From: Betaproteobacteria bacterium
GTDB taxonomy: Bacteria; Pseudomonadota; Gammaproteobacteria; Burkholderiales; SG8-39
Assembly (NCBI GenBank): GCA_029865405.1
Contig: JAOUGZ010000225.1
Location: forward strand, 1 to 5,327
DNA: 5,327 nucleotides
Direction of reading: 5' to 3'
In this document: in pieces, positions 1 through 5,327 of the stretch
How positions within the stretch are numbered: position 1 is the first letter of the stretch
Layout: each line of letters starts with the position of its first letter
The notes under the pieces: generated by a model
What the model saw: only the letters and a program-made list of their open reading frames with translations
Databases searched by the model: none
What the model was told of the DNA's origin: nothing
Made by a program: the position numbers and the translations under genes

Positions 1-1055
1 AGGTTTTTCCCATCCGTACGGCGCACGTGCCGGCCGATGCCTACGACGGCCGGCCGCTGGCGGATACGTTGGGGCGGGGCCTGCGCGACCTGCGCATCTC
101 GGTCACCGACCGCTGCAACTTCCGCTGCGTGTACTGCATGCCGCGGGAAACGTTCGACCGGGACTTCAAATTCCTGCCGCACGGGGAGATTCTCAGCTTC
201 GAGGAGATCGCGCGGTTGGCGCGCGTGTTCGCCGGGCTCGGCGTGAAGAAGGTGCGCATCACCGGCGGCGAGCCGCTGGTGCGGCGCGAGCTGCACCGGC
301 TGGTGGCGATGCTCGCCGACATCCCGGGGCTCGACCTGACGCTCACCACCAACGGCTCACTGCTGGCGAAGCAGGCTCCTGCCCTGGCGAAGGCGGGCCT
401 GCAGCGCATCACCGTGAGCCTCGACTCGCTCGACGACGCCACCTTCCGCGCCGTCAACGACGCTGATTTCCCCGTGGCGCGGGTGATCGAGGGCATCGAC
501 GCCGCCGCCGCCGCCGGCATGGCGCCGGTGAAGATCAACATGGTGGTGAAGCGGGGCGCGAACGACGGCCACGTCCTCGCCATGGCCGAGCGCTGGCGCG
601 GCACCGGCCACATCGTGCGCTTCATCGAGTACATGGACGTCGGCAGCACCAACGGCTGGCGCATGGACGACGTCGTGCCTTCGGCAGACATCGTGCAGAT
701 GATCGGCGCGCGCCACCCGCTCGAGCCGGTCGATCCCAACTATGCGGGCGAGGTCGCCGAGCGCTGGCGCTACCGCGACGGCGCCGGCGAGATCGGCGTC
801 ATCTCGTCGGTGACGCAGGCGTTCTGCGCGAGCTGCAACCGCCTGCGCCTGTCGGCGGAAGGTGCGCTCTACACCTGCCTGTTCGCCGAGCAGGGCCACG
901 ACCTGAAATGGCTGCTGCGCCGCGGCGGCTCGGACGCGGAGATCGTGAACGAGATCGCCGCCGTGTGGCGCGCGCGCGGCGACCGCTACTCGGAGATCCG
1001 CACCGCCGAGACCGCGAAGGCGCGCAAAGTCGAGATGTCCTACATCGGTGGCTAA
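1..1055 (+). CDS. moaA: GTP 3',8-cyclase MoaA (radical SAM, molybdenum cofactor step 1), 5' end cut by window
   Basis: MoaA is a cytoplasmic radical-SAM enzyme that rearranges GTP to 3',8-cyclo-GTP, the first step of molybdenum cofactor synthesis; MoaC completes the step. Numbering from the GTG at 27, the N-terminal SAM [4Fe-4S] motif CxxxCxxC is Cys30, Cys34 and Cys37, followed by the TGGEP motif. The C-terminal cluster CxxC-x13-C is Cys267, Cys270 and Cys284. The protein ends in the Gly-Gly tail typical of MoaA. Length from that GTG is 342 residues, near the family norm. The GTG has no Shine-Dalgarno sequence, and the frame stays open to the left edge, reading V-F-P-I-R-T-A-H. That resembles the leader of betaproteobacterial MoaA proteins as I remember them, so the true start is probably a few codons outside the window. 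It overlaps fdhD by 8 bp, implying one transcript. Identity is secure; only the start is unsure. Confidence 0.96.
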   Translation, partial: VFPIRTAHVPADAYDGRPLADTLGRGLRDLRISVTDRCNFRCVYCMPRETFDRDFKFLPHGEILSFEEIARLARVFAGLGVKKVRITGGEPLVRRELHRLVAMLADIPGLDLTLTTNGSLLAKQAPALAKAGLQRITVSLDSLDDATFRAVNDADFPVARVIEGIDAAAAAGMAPVKINMVVKRGANDGHVLAMAERWRGTGHIVRFIEYMDVGSTNGWRMDDVVPSADIVQMIGARHPLEPVDPNYAGEVAERWRYRDGAGEIGVISSVTQAFCASCNRLRLSAEGALYTCLFAEQGHDLKWLLRRGGSDAEIVNEIAAVWRARGDRYSEIRTAETAKARKVEMSYIGG

Positions 1056-1893
1056 GAAGCCCCACCGTCCTGACCTGACCGACGCGGCCAAGCCGGCCAC
1101 CTTCGAGGTCGAGGCCTTCAACGAGCGCGGCGAAATGGTGCCGACGTCGGTCGCGGGCGAGCATCCGCTCACCCTGTACCTGGACAAGAAGGAGCTGGTG
1201 ACGCTGATGACGCTCGGCCACGCGCCCGAGGCGCTCGCCATCGGCTACCTCAGGAACCAGAACATCGTCGGCGCGGTCGAGGAGATCGCCGCCGTACAGG
1301 TCGACTGGGAGACCGAGTCCTGCGCCATCACCACGCGCAAGGGCGTGAAGGGGCTGAAGAAGAAGATGGGCCGGCGTACGGTCACCAGCGGCTGCGGACA
1401 GGGCACGGTGTATGGCGACCTGATGGCGCAGATCGACCAGGTCAGGCTGCGTACCGACGTCACGCTCGCCGACGAGCAGCTCTTCGTGCTGATCGACAAG
1501 GTGCGCAAGTACGAGACCATCTACAAGCAGGCGGGCGCGGTGCACGGCTGCGCGCTCGCCACGCGCGACGGCGAGATCCTCATGTTCGTCGAGGACGTCG
1601 GCCGCCACAACGCCGTGGACGCGATCGCCGGCTTCATGTGGCTGCAGGCGATCGACGGCTCGGACAAGGTGTTCTACACCACCGGCCGGCTGACCAGCGA
1701 GATGGTGATCAAGTGCGCGCAGATGCGCATCCCGTTCCTCGTCTCGCGCTCGGGCCTGACGCAGATGGGCCACGCCATCGCGCAGAAAGTCGGCATCACC
1801 ATGCTCGGCCGCGCGAGCGGCCGGCACTACCTTGCCTTCACCGGCCGCGAGCGGCTGCGGCGCACGGCGCCGCAGCCTTCGGCCTACGCCTAG
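1048..1893 (+). CDS. fdhD: Formate dehydrogenase accessory sulfurtransferase FdhD
   Basis: FdhD carries sulfur from a cysteine desulfurase (IscS in E. coli) to the bis-MGD cofactor, which formate dehydrogenase needs for activity; it acts in the cytoplasm. The 281-residue product shows the family hallmarks: a GAVHGCALA segment leading into [10 protein letters not shown] at residues 182-191, then TGRLTSEMV and a C-terminal GRASG region. The reactive cysteine loop reads T-S-G-C-G-Q-G with Cys116. E. coli-type proteins have C-x-x-C here, and the second position is Gly in this protein. The GTG start at 1048 lies inside the end of moaA; the next in-frame Met (about 1135) would remove the start of the conserved domain. 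A weak GAGATG at 1032-1037 could act as ribosome binding site, and translational coupling to moaA is likely. The formate dehydrogenase it serves is not in the window. Confidence 0.95.
   Translation: MAKKPHRPDLTDAAKPATFEVEAFNERGEMVPTSVAGEHPLTLYLDKKELVTLMTLGHAPEALAIGYLRNQNIVGAVEEIAAVQVDWETESCAITTRKGVKGLKKKMGRRTVTSGCGQGTVYGDLMAQIDQVRLRTDVTLADEQLFVLIDKVRKYETIYKQAGAVHGCALATRDGEILMFVEDVGRHNAVDAIAGFMWLQAIDGSDKVFYTTGRLTSEMVIKCAQMRIPFLVSRSGLTQMGHAIAQKVGITMLGRASGRHYLAFTGRERLRRTAPQPSAYA
1853..1877 (+). repeat. Perfect 10-bp inverted repeat (hairpin) at the 3' end of fdhD
   Basis: The arms GGCTGCGGCG (1853-1862) and CGCCGCAGCC (1868-1877) are exact reverse complements separated by CACGG. It lies within the last codons of fdhD, 13 bp before its stop and 14 bp before the GST ribosome binding site. 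There is no T-run after it, so it is not a standard intrinsic terminator. It may be an mRNA structure that affects relative expression of fdhD and the GST gene, or a by-product of GC-rich Arg/Pro/Ala codons. The repeat is seen directly; function is inference. Confidence 0.45.
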
Positions 1894-1897
1894 GAGG
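1892..1897 (+). promoter_or_regulatory. Strong Shine-Dalgarno AGGAGG for the GST gene
   Basis: A perfect AGGAGG begins inside the fdhD TAG stop codon and ends 8 nt before the ATG at 1906. It fixes the GST start and is the only consensus ribosome binding site in the window. The GST gene can therefore be translated efficiently by itself even though it is probably cotranscribed with fdhD. Confidence 0.85.
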
Positions 1898-1905
1898 AAA
1901 GCGCA

Positions 1906-2565
1906 ATGATCGAACTGTATTTCGCCCCCGGGGCCTGCTCGTTCGTGCCGCACGTAGGGCTCGAGGCGGTCAAGGCCGCCACCGGCCAGGACTTCAAGCC
2001 CCATCTCGTCAAGCTGCACAAGAACGAGAACAAGACGCCCGAGTACCTGGCGATGAACCCCAACGGCCAGGTGCCGGTGCTGGTGGTGGACGGCAAGCCG
2101 CTCAGCCAGATCGTCGCCATCTGCGACTACCTCGATCGCAGCTTCCCGAAGGTGGGGCTGCTGCCAACCGATTCCTGGCAGCGCGCGCAGGCGCTGTCGC
2201 AGCTCGCGTGGATGAACAACACCGTGCACCCGACCTTCACGCGCTGGTTCCGCAGCAGCGCCTTCGCCGAGTCGGAGGTCGCGCAGGCCGAGCTGAAGCG
2301 CGTCGCGCCGGGCCAGTTCCGCGCGCACCTGGAGCGCATCCAGGAATGGAGCAAGGCCGCCGGACCGTACTGGTTCGGCGACCAGGTGTCGTTCCACGAC
2401 GCCTACTGCTTCACGCTGCTGCGCTGGGGCGGCTACGCCGGCATCGATCCGGATTCGCTCCCCGTGCTCAAGGCCTACATCGAGCGCGTCGTGCAGGCGC
2501 CGCCGGTGGCGGCGGCGCTCGCGCGCGAGCGCATCGCCCTCGACACCTACAAGAAGGCGGCCTAG
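1906..2565 (+). CDS. Glutathione S-transferase family protein (Beta-class-like)
   Basis: This is a 219-residue cytosolic GST-fold protein, the normal length. The thioredoxin-like N-terminal domain starts with the Y-x-x-P-G-A-C-S pattern of bacterial Beta-class GSTs, putting the candidate catalytic Cys at residue 11. The cis-proline motif N-P-N-G-Q-V-P-V follows, with Pro57. An all-helical C-terminal domain runs from about residue 90, with the S-x-x-D N-capping box at Ser162-Asp165. The loop that normally reads Q/E-S-x-A-I reads Q-I-V-A-I here, so the conserved Ser that holds the glutathione gamma-glutamyl group is Ile69. Beta-class enzymes conjugate glutathione or carry out thiol-disulfide chemistry; the substrate cannot be predicted. 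It follows fdhD by 12 bp with a strong ribosome binding site, so it is probably the last gene of the moaA-fdhD run. Its stop overlaps the stop of the convergent transporter. No link to cofactor synthesis is evident. Confidence 0.9.
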   Translation: MIELYFAPGACSFVPHVGLEAVKAATGQDFKPHLVKLHKNENKTPEYLAMNPNGQVPVLVVDGKPLSQIVAICDYLDRSFPKVGLLPTDSWQRAQALSQLAWMNNTVHPTFTRWFRSSAFAESEVAQAELKRVAPGQFRAHLERIQEWSKAAGPYWFGDQVSFHDAYCFTLLRWGGYAGIDPDSLPVLKAYIERVVQAPPVAAALARERIALDTYKKAA

Positions 2566-2577
2566 GCGGTCGCGACC
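2560..2577. repeat. Two adjoining perfect palindromes across the shared stop codons
   Basis: GCCTAGGC (2560-2567) is an exact palindrome centred on the CTAG that holds both stop codons. It is followed without a gap by the exact palindrome GGTCGCGACC (2568-2577), which itself shares two bases with the hairpin that starts at 2576. The first is partly forced by convergent TAG stops. Function is unknown. Confidence 0.4.
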
Positions 2578-3767
2578 GGCTGCGCGGCGCGCAGCCGGCT
2601 GGAGGCGAGCGCGTCGCGCGACGGGAAGAATGCGCTCGCCGCGAGCATGCCGGCCGCCAGGACCGAGAGCACGAGAAAGACGTTGCCGAAGCCGCCCTCG
2701 GTGCGATGCAGGACCGCGATCAGCGGCACGGCCACCGCCGCCACGCCCAGCGAGACGACGTAACGCACCGCGAGCACGCGCGCGCGGAACTCGTCGGCGC
2801 AGTACCTGCCGACGATGGCGTCGTTCAGCGGGATCTGGCCGAACACCGCCAGCATCATCAGCACCGCCGCGCCGAGCATCGCCCAGCCCTGCAGGTTGGC
2901 GGCAAGCGCGAGCAGCGGGATCTGCGCCAGCGCCACGCCGATCATCAGGCGCTTGAGCTCGAAGCGATCGATCAGCTGCCCCATGGCCACCTGCGCGAAT
3001 GCGGCGATCGTGTACACCACCGCCACCAGCGCGCCGATGCCGAAATTGCTCTGCGTCAGCGCGCGCAGGCGCTCATCGAACACCTTCGGCATCGACACCG
3101 TGGTCGAATTGAAGATGATGCCGCCGCAGGCGGTGGCGATGAGCAGCACGGCGAAGATGCGCGCCATCGTGCGGCCCTCGATGTGCAGGCCGATGGTCTT
3201 CGAGGTCTTCTTCACGCGGCCCGGATCCGGCACCAGCATGAGGAAGCCCGCGCCGGCGGCCACGCAGGCGAGCCCCGGGACGAAGAACGCCGCGCGCCAG
3301 CCCGCGAGATCCACCAGCGCGCCGGTGATCAGCGCCGCCATGGCGAGGCCGAGGTTGCCCCACAGCCCGTTCCAGCCGAGCACGCGCCCCATCTTCTCCG
3401 GCGAGGCCACCAGCATGGCGATGCCGACCGGGTGGTAGATGGCGGCAAAGGCGCCGGTGAGCGTGAGCCCGGCGGCGATATGCCAGGGCTCGCGCGCGAA
3501 CCCGGTGACGAAGAGCGACGCGCCGATGCCGAAGAAGAAGATCACCAGCGTGCGGTAGCGGCTCCAGTGGTCGGCGAGCCAGCCCGCCGGAATGGCGAAG
3601 GCGCCGAAGGCGATGAAGCCGCCGAGCGCCAGCGGCAGCAGCTCCGAGTACGGCCGGTCCCACTCGCGGCCCAGCGCCACCACCGCAGTGGGAAAAACGA
3701 GCATCACCAGGTGATCGAGCAGGTGCCCGAGGTTGAGGAATCGCACCAGCCAGCGGCGGTCGTTCAT
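2562..3767 (-). CDS. MFS transporter, fosmidomycin-resistance (Fsr)-like
   Basis: This 401-residue inner-membrane protein has about twelve hydrophobic segments. Six lie roughly at residues 8-32, 42-62, 73-92, 95-120, 128-150 and 156-178. A charged central loop (about 178-205) follows, then six more segments to about residue 382. The MFS loop 2-3 motif is G-W-L-A-D-H-W-S-R-Y-R at 62-72. The N-terminal N-L-G-H-L-L-D-H pattern and the I-Y-H-P-V-G motif at 110-115 resemble the Fsr-type efflux family, though the substrate is unknown. The ATG at 3767 is preceded on its strand by GAGGT, 11 nt away. It is the only leftward gene here. It diverges from mobA across 30 bp and converges on the GST gene with a 4-bp overlap that includes both stops. 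Its placement inside a molybdenum cofactor locus suggests insertion between formerly adjacent genes; a role in export or uptake tied to the pathway is unproven. Confidence 0.9.
   Translation of the reverse strand: MNDRRWLVRFLNLGHLLDHLVMLVFPTAVVALGREWDRPYSELLPLALGGFIAFGAFAIPAGWLADHWSRYRTLVIFFFGIGASLFVTGFAREPWHIAAGLTLTGAFAAIYHPVGIAMLVASPEKMGRVLGWNGLWGNLGLAMAALITGALVDLAGWRAAFFVPGLACVAAGAGFLMLVPDPGRVKKTSKTIGLHIEGRTMARIFAVLLIATACGGIIFNSTTVSMPKVFDERLRALTQSNFGIGALVAVVYTIAAFAQVAMGQLIDRFELKRLMIGVALAQIPLLALAANLQGWAMLGAAVLMMLAVFGQIPLNDAIVGRYCADEFRARVLAVRYVVSLGVAAVAVPLIAVLHRTEGGFGNVFLVLSVLAAGMLAASAFFPSRDALASSRLRAAQPVATA
2576..2598. terminator. Perfect 10-bp hairpin at the GST/MFS convergent junction, possible two-way transcription end
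   Basis: CCGGCTGCGC (2576-2585) and GCGCAGCCGG (2589-2598) pair perfectly around a 3-nt loop. The hairpin begins 11 bp after the GST stop and lies inside the last codons of the MFS gene. Being symmetric, it would form in both transcripts. Neither side carries a T-run, so as an intrinsic terminator it is incomplete. A 3'-end stabilising or Rho-assisted role is possible. The structure is seen directly; the terminator role is inferred only from position. Confidence 0.35.
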
Positions 3768-3778
3768 CGGCCAAGCTT

Positions 3779-3783
3779 ACCTC
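3779..3783 (-). promoter_or_regulatory. Probable ribosome binding site of the MFS gene (GAGGT on minus strand)
   Basis: On the minus strand GAGGT ends 11 nt before the ATG at 3767, slightly farther than ideal. It is the best match in the 30-bp gap and supports this start over other codons. It directly abuts the TAGAAT that might serve mobA on the other strand. Confidence 0.5.
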
Positions 3784-3784
3784 G

Positions 3785-3790
3785 TAGAAT
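3785..3790 (+). promoter_or_regulatory. Possible -10 element (TAGAAT) ahead of mobA
   Basis: TAGAAT matches the TATAAT consensus at five of six positions, within the 30-bp gap between MFS and mobA. No convincing -35 box lies 16-18 bp upstream (GTTCAT at 3762-3767 is poor). Because the upstream neighbour is transcribed the other way, mobA-moeA needs its own promoter here or must be read from inside the MFS gene. If used, the transcript would begin very near the mobA ATG, giving an almost leaderless message, consistent with the lack of a clear ribosome binding site. Confidence 0.3.
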
Positions 3791-3797
3791 CCGCGGC

Positions 3798-4361
3798 ATG
3801 GACGCTGTTTCAGGAATCGTGCTCGCGGGCGGCCAGGGCCGGCGCATGGGCGGCGTCGACAAGGGCCTGGCGCTCCTGCGCGGCAAGCCGATGGTGGCGT
3901 GGGTGCTGGAGCGCCTCGCGCCGCAGGTCGGCGAGATCCTGATCAACGCCAACCAGAACCTCGACATCTATGCGGGCTTCGGCCATCGGGTGGTCCCCGA
4001 CAACGTCGGCGGCTTTGCCGGACCACTCGCCGGCCTGCATGCCGGGCTCGCCGCGGCGGCGCATCCCCTGGTGGTGACGGTGCCCTGCGATTCCCCTTTC
4101 CTGCCGCCGGACCTGGTCGCGCGCCTGCGCGGCGCGATGGGCGCCAACGACCTCGCTGTCGCCAGGACAGGCGAGCAGCCGCATCCCGTCTTTTCGCTCG
4201 TACGCCGCGCGGTGCACGAGCATCTGGCCAAGTACCTCGCCGGCGGCGGGCGCAAGATCGACGCCTGGTACGCGACGCTGAAAGTGGTCGAGGTGCCCTT
4301 CGACGACGAGGCGGACGCTTTCCGCAACATCAACACGCCCGAAGAACTGAAGGACGCATGA
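3798..4361 (+). CDS. mobA: Molybdenum cofactor guanylyltransferase MobA
   Basis: MobA transfers GMP from GTP to Mo-molybdopterin in the cytoplasm, making the molybdopterin guanine dinucleotide used by the DMSO-reductase family, including formate dehydrogenases. The 187-residue length is close to E. coli MobA (about 194). The nucleotide-binding signature L-A-G-G-Q-G-R-R-M-G-G at residues 9-19 is followed by D21-K22. The metal-site motif P-C-D-S-P-F-L-P has Asp98, and the C-terminal N-I-N-T-P-E-E-L motif is intact. The reading frame is open far upstream (to 1638), but that extension is only antisense to the MFS gene. The ATG at 3798 starts just before the first beta strand and is the right start. 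There is no clear Shine-Dalgarno sequence. It overlaps moeA by ATGA, so the two are translationally coupled. Its product also supports FdhD, since both serve bis-MGD enzymes. Confidence 0.95.
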   Translation: MDAVSGIVLAGGQGRRMGGVDKGLALLRGKPMVAWVLERLAPQVGEILINANQNLDIYAGFGHRVVPDNVGGFAGPLAGLHAGLAAAAHPLVVTVPCDSPFLPPDLVARLRGAMGANDLAVARTGEQPHPVFSLVRRAVHEHLAKYLAGGGRKIDAWYATLKVVEVPFDDEADAFRNINTPEELKDA

Positions 4362-5327
4362 GCGGCATCGTCGAGATCGTCAATTCGATCGAGGGCTACG
4401 ATCCCGACGCGCTGCACGTGGACAAGGCGCGCGCGGCGATCCGCGCCTGCCTCGCGCCGGTGCGCGAGACCGAGCGCGTGCCGGTGCGCGCGGCGCTCGG
4501 GCGCGTGCTCGCCGAGGACATCGTGCCGGCGATCGATGTGCCGGGTCACGACAACACGGCGATGGACGGCTACGCGGTGCGCTTCGCCGATCTCGGCACC
4601 GGCGCCACGGTGCTGGAGGAGATCGGCGCCGCGCTCGCCGGCAAAGCGTTCGACGGCACGCTCGCCGCGGGCCAGTGCGTGCGCGTCACCACCGGCGCCG
4701 TGATGCCCCGGGGCGCCGATACCGTCGTGGTGCAGGAAGTGGTGAAGGTACAGGGCGCGCGCGTGACGATCCCGCCCGGCCAGAAGGCGGGACAGCATGT
4801 GCGCCGCGCCGGCGAAGACCTGCGAAAGGGCGAGGCGGTCCTGCACCCCGGCCAGTGGCTGCGCCCGGCCGAGCTCGGCCTCATCGCCTCGCTCGGCATC
4901 GGCGCGGTGCGGGTGCGGCGGCGCGTGCGCGTGGCCTTCTTTTCCACCGGCGACGAGCTGGCGTCGATCGGCACGCCGCTCGAGGCTGGCGAGGTCTACG
5001 ACTCCAACCGCTACACGCTGCACGGCATGCTCGCGCGCCTCGGCGTCGAGATCCGCGACCTGGGCGTGGTGCGCGACGATCCCGCCGCGCTCGAAGCGGC
5101 GTTCCGCGACGCGGCGTCGAACGCCGACGCCATCGTCACCACCGGCGGCGTGTCGGTGGGCGAAGCCGATTTCGTCAAGCCGATGATGGCCAAGCTCGGC
5201 GAGGCGCTCTTCTGGCGCATCGCCATGCGGCCCGGGCGGCCGATGGCGTTCGGCCGCATCGGCGAGGCGTTCCTGTTCGGCCTGCCGGGAAACCCGGTCG
5301 CGGTGATGGTGACCTTCTATCAGTTCG
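4358..5327 (+). CDS. moeA: Molybdopterin molybdenumtransferase MoeA, 3' end cut by window
   Basis: MoeA inserts molybdate into adenylylated molybdopterin, releasing AMP and yielding active Moco; it acts in the cytoplasm as a dimer. The window holds 323 codons of a protein usually about 410-430 residues long, so most of the C-terminal beta-barrel domain is missing. Visible conserved blocks are D-N-T-A-M-D-G-Y-A-V with Asp70, then T-T-G-A-V-M-P, S-T-G-D-E-L with Glu200, Y-D-S-N-R, T-T-G-G-V-S-V-G-E-A-D with Asp271, R-P-G-R-P-M-A-F-G and G-L-P-G-N-P. These match the active-site blocks of E. coli MoeA, with an N-terminus about 11 residues longer. That leader, with G-Y-D-P-D-A-L, resembles betaproteobacterial MoeA. 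The ATG at 4358 sits in the mobA stop (ATGA), with a partial AAGGA at 4350-4354 only 3 nt away, so reinitiation after mobA is likely. No frameshift or stop is seen up to the edge. Confidence 0.96.
   Translation, partial: MSGIVEIVNSIEGYDPDALHVDKARAAIRACLAPVRETERVPVRAALGRVLAEDIVPAIDVPGHDNTAMDGYAVRFADLGTGATVLEEIGAALAGKAFDGTLAAGQCVRVTTGAVMPRGADTVVVQEVVKVQGARVTIPPGQKAGQHVRRAGEDLRKGEAVLHPGQWLRPAELGLIASLGIGAVRVRRRVRVAFFSTGDELASIGTPLEAGEVYDSNRYTLHGMLARLGVEIRDLGVVRDDPAALEAAFRDAASNADAIVTTGGVSVGEADFVKPMMAKLGEALFWRIAMRPGRPMAFGRIGEAFLFGLPGNPVAVMVTFYQF

Noticed and set aside
1..26. Molybdenum cofactor riboswitch upstream of moaA
   Set aside because: The available upstream sequence is too short and is more likely coding; nothing resembling the riboswitch can be assessed.
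357..1241. A 294-residue minus-strand open frame opposite moaA and the start of fdhD
   Set aside because: Repetitive Ala/Val/Arg/His composition, no motif, and fully covered by real genes on the other strand.
799..2397. A 532-residue minus-strand open frame opposite moaA, fdhD and GST
   Set aside because: It has no recognisable domain and a His/Arg/Leu-rich composition typical of antisense shadows of GC-rich genes. The plus strand carries complete conserved families over the same bases.
2576..2598. Classic Rho-independent terminator
   Set aside because: The stem is perfect, but neither side has a T-run, so only a tentative terminator or stabiliser role is listed.
2815..3438. A 207-residue plus-strand open frame inside the MFS gene
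   Set aside because: The minus strand encodes a full twelve-segment transporter here; this frame has Ser/Ala/Pro-rich composition with no family resemblance.
1638..4361. A 907-residue plus-strand open frame spanning fdhD, GST, the MFS gene and mobA
   Set aside because: Only its last 187 residues (mobA, from 3798) look like a protein. The rest is low-complexity Arg/Ala/His-rich sequence, out of frame with fdhD and GST and antisense to a clear membrane protein. It is a result of high GC, but a gene caller could wrongly extend mobA because of it.
3968..5023. A 351-residue minus-strand open frame opposite mobA and moeA
   Set aside because: It is the antisense shadow of two well-conserved genes, with no ribosome binding site or motif seen.

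Overview
The window is a dense, very GC-rich stretch (roughly two thirds G+C or more by eye) from a bacterial chromosome. It is almost entirely coding. The protein sequences, especially the N-terminus of MoeA, the MoaA leader and the FdhD variant, look most like those of Betaproteobacteria (Burkholderiales or relatives). That placement is from memory of these families, not from a search.

Layout. A rightward run opens the window: moaA (5' end cut by the window edge, to 1055), fdhD (1048-1893, overlapping moaA by 8 bp) and a Beta-class-like glutathione S-transferase gene (1906-2565, 12 bp after fdhD, with a perfect AGGAGG). A single leftward gene follows, an MFS transporter of the fosmidomycin-resistance-like type (3767-2562). 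It converges on the GST gene so tightly that the two stop codons overlap in one CTAG. After a 30-bp divergent gap a second rightward run begins: mobA (3798-4361) and moeA (4358 to beyond the right edge), coupled through a 4-bp ATGA overlap. No gap without a gene exceeds 30 bp, and no RNA genes, insertion sequences, CRISPR arrays or attachment sites were recognised.

How it works together. Four of the six genes serve one pathway. MoaA starts molybdenum cofactor (Moco) synthesis from GTP. MoeA inserts molybdate into molybdopterin. MobA attaches GMP to make the bis-MGD form. FdhD supplies sulfur to the cofactor destined for formate dehydrogenase. The window is therefore a Moco/formate dehydrogenase maturation locus. 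The GST and the MFS transporter have no obvious pathway role and appear to be accessory genes sitting between moaA-fdhD and mobA-moeA.

Points worth a second look: FdhD keeps only one cysteine of the usual CxxC pair; the GST has Ile where the glutathione-binding Ser is expected; a set of palindromes including a perfect 10-bp hairpin tiles the convergent GST/MFS junction; a second perfect 10-bp hairpin lies just before the fdhD stop. I saw no convincing new system. The region is mostly ordinary housekeeping metabolism in an unusual arrangement.
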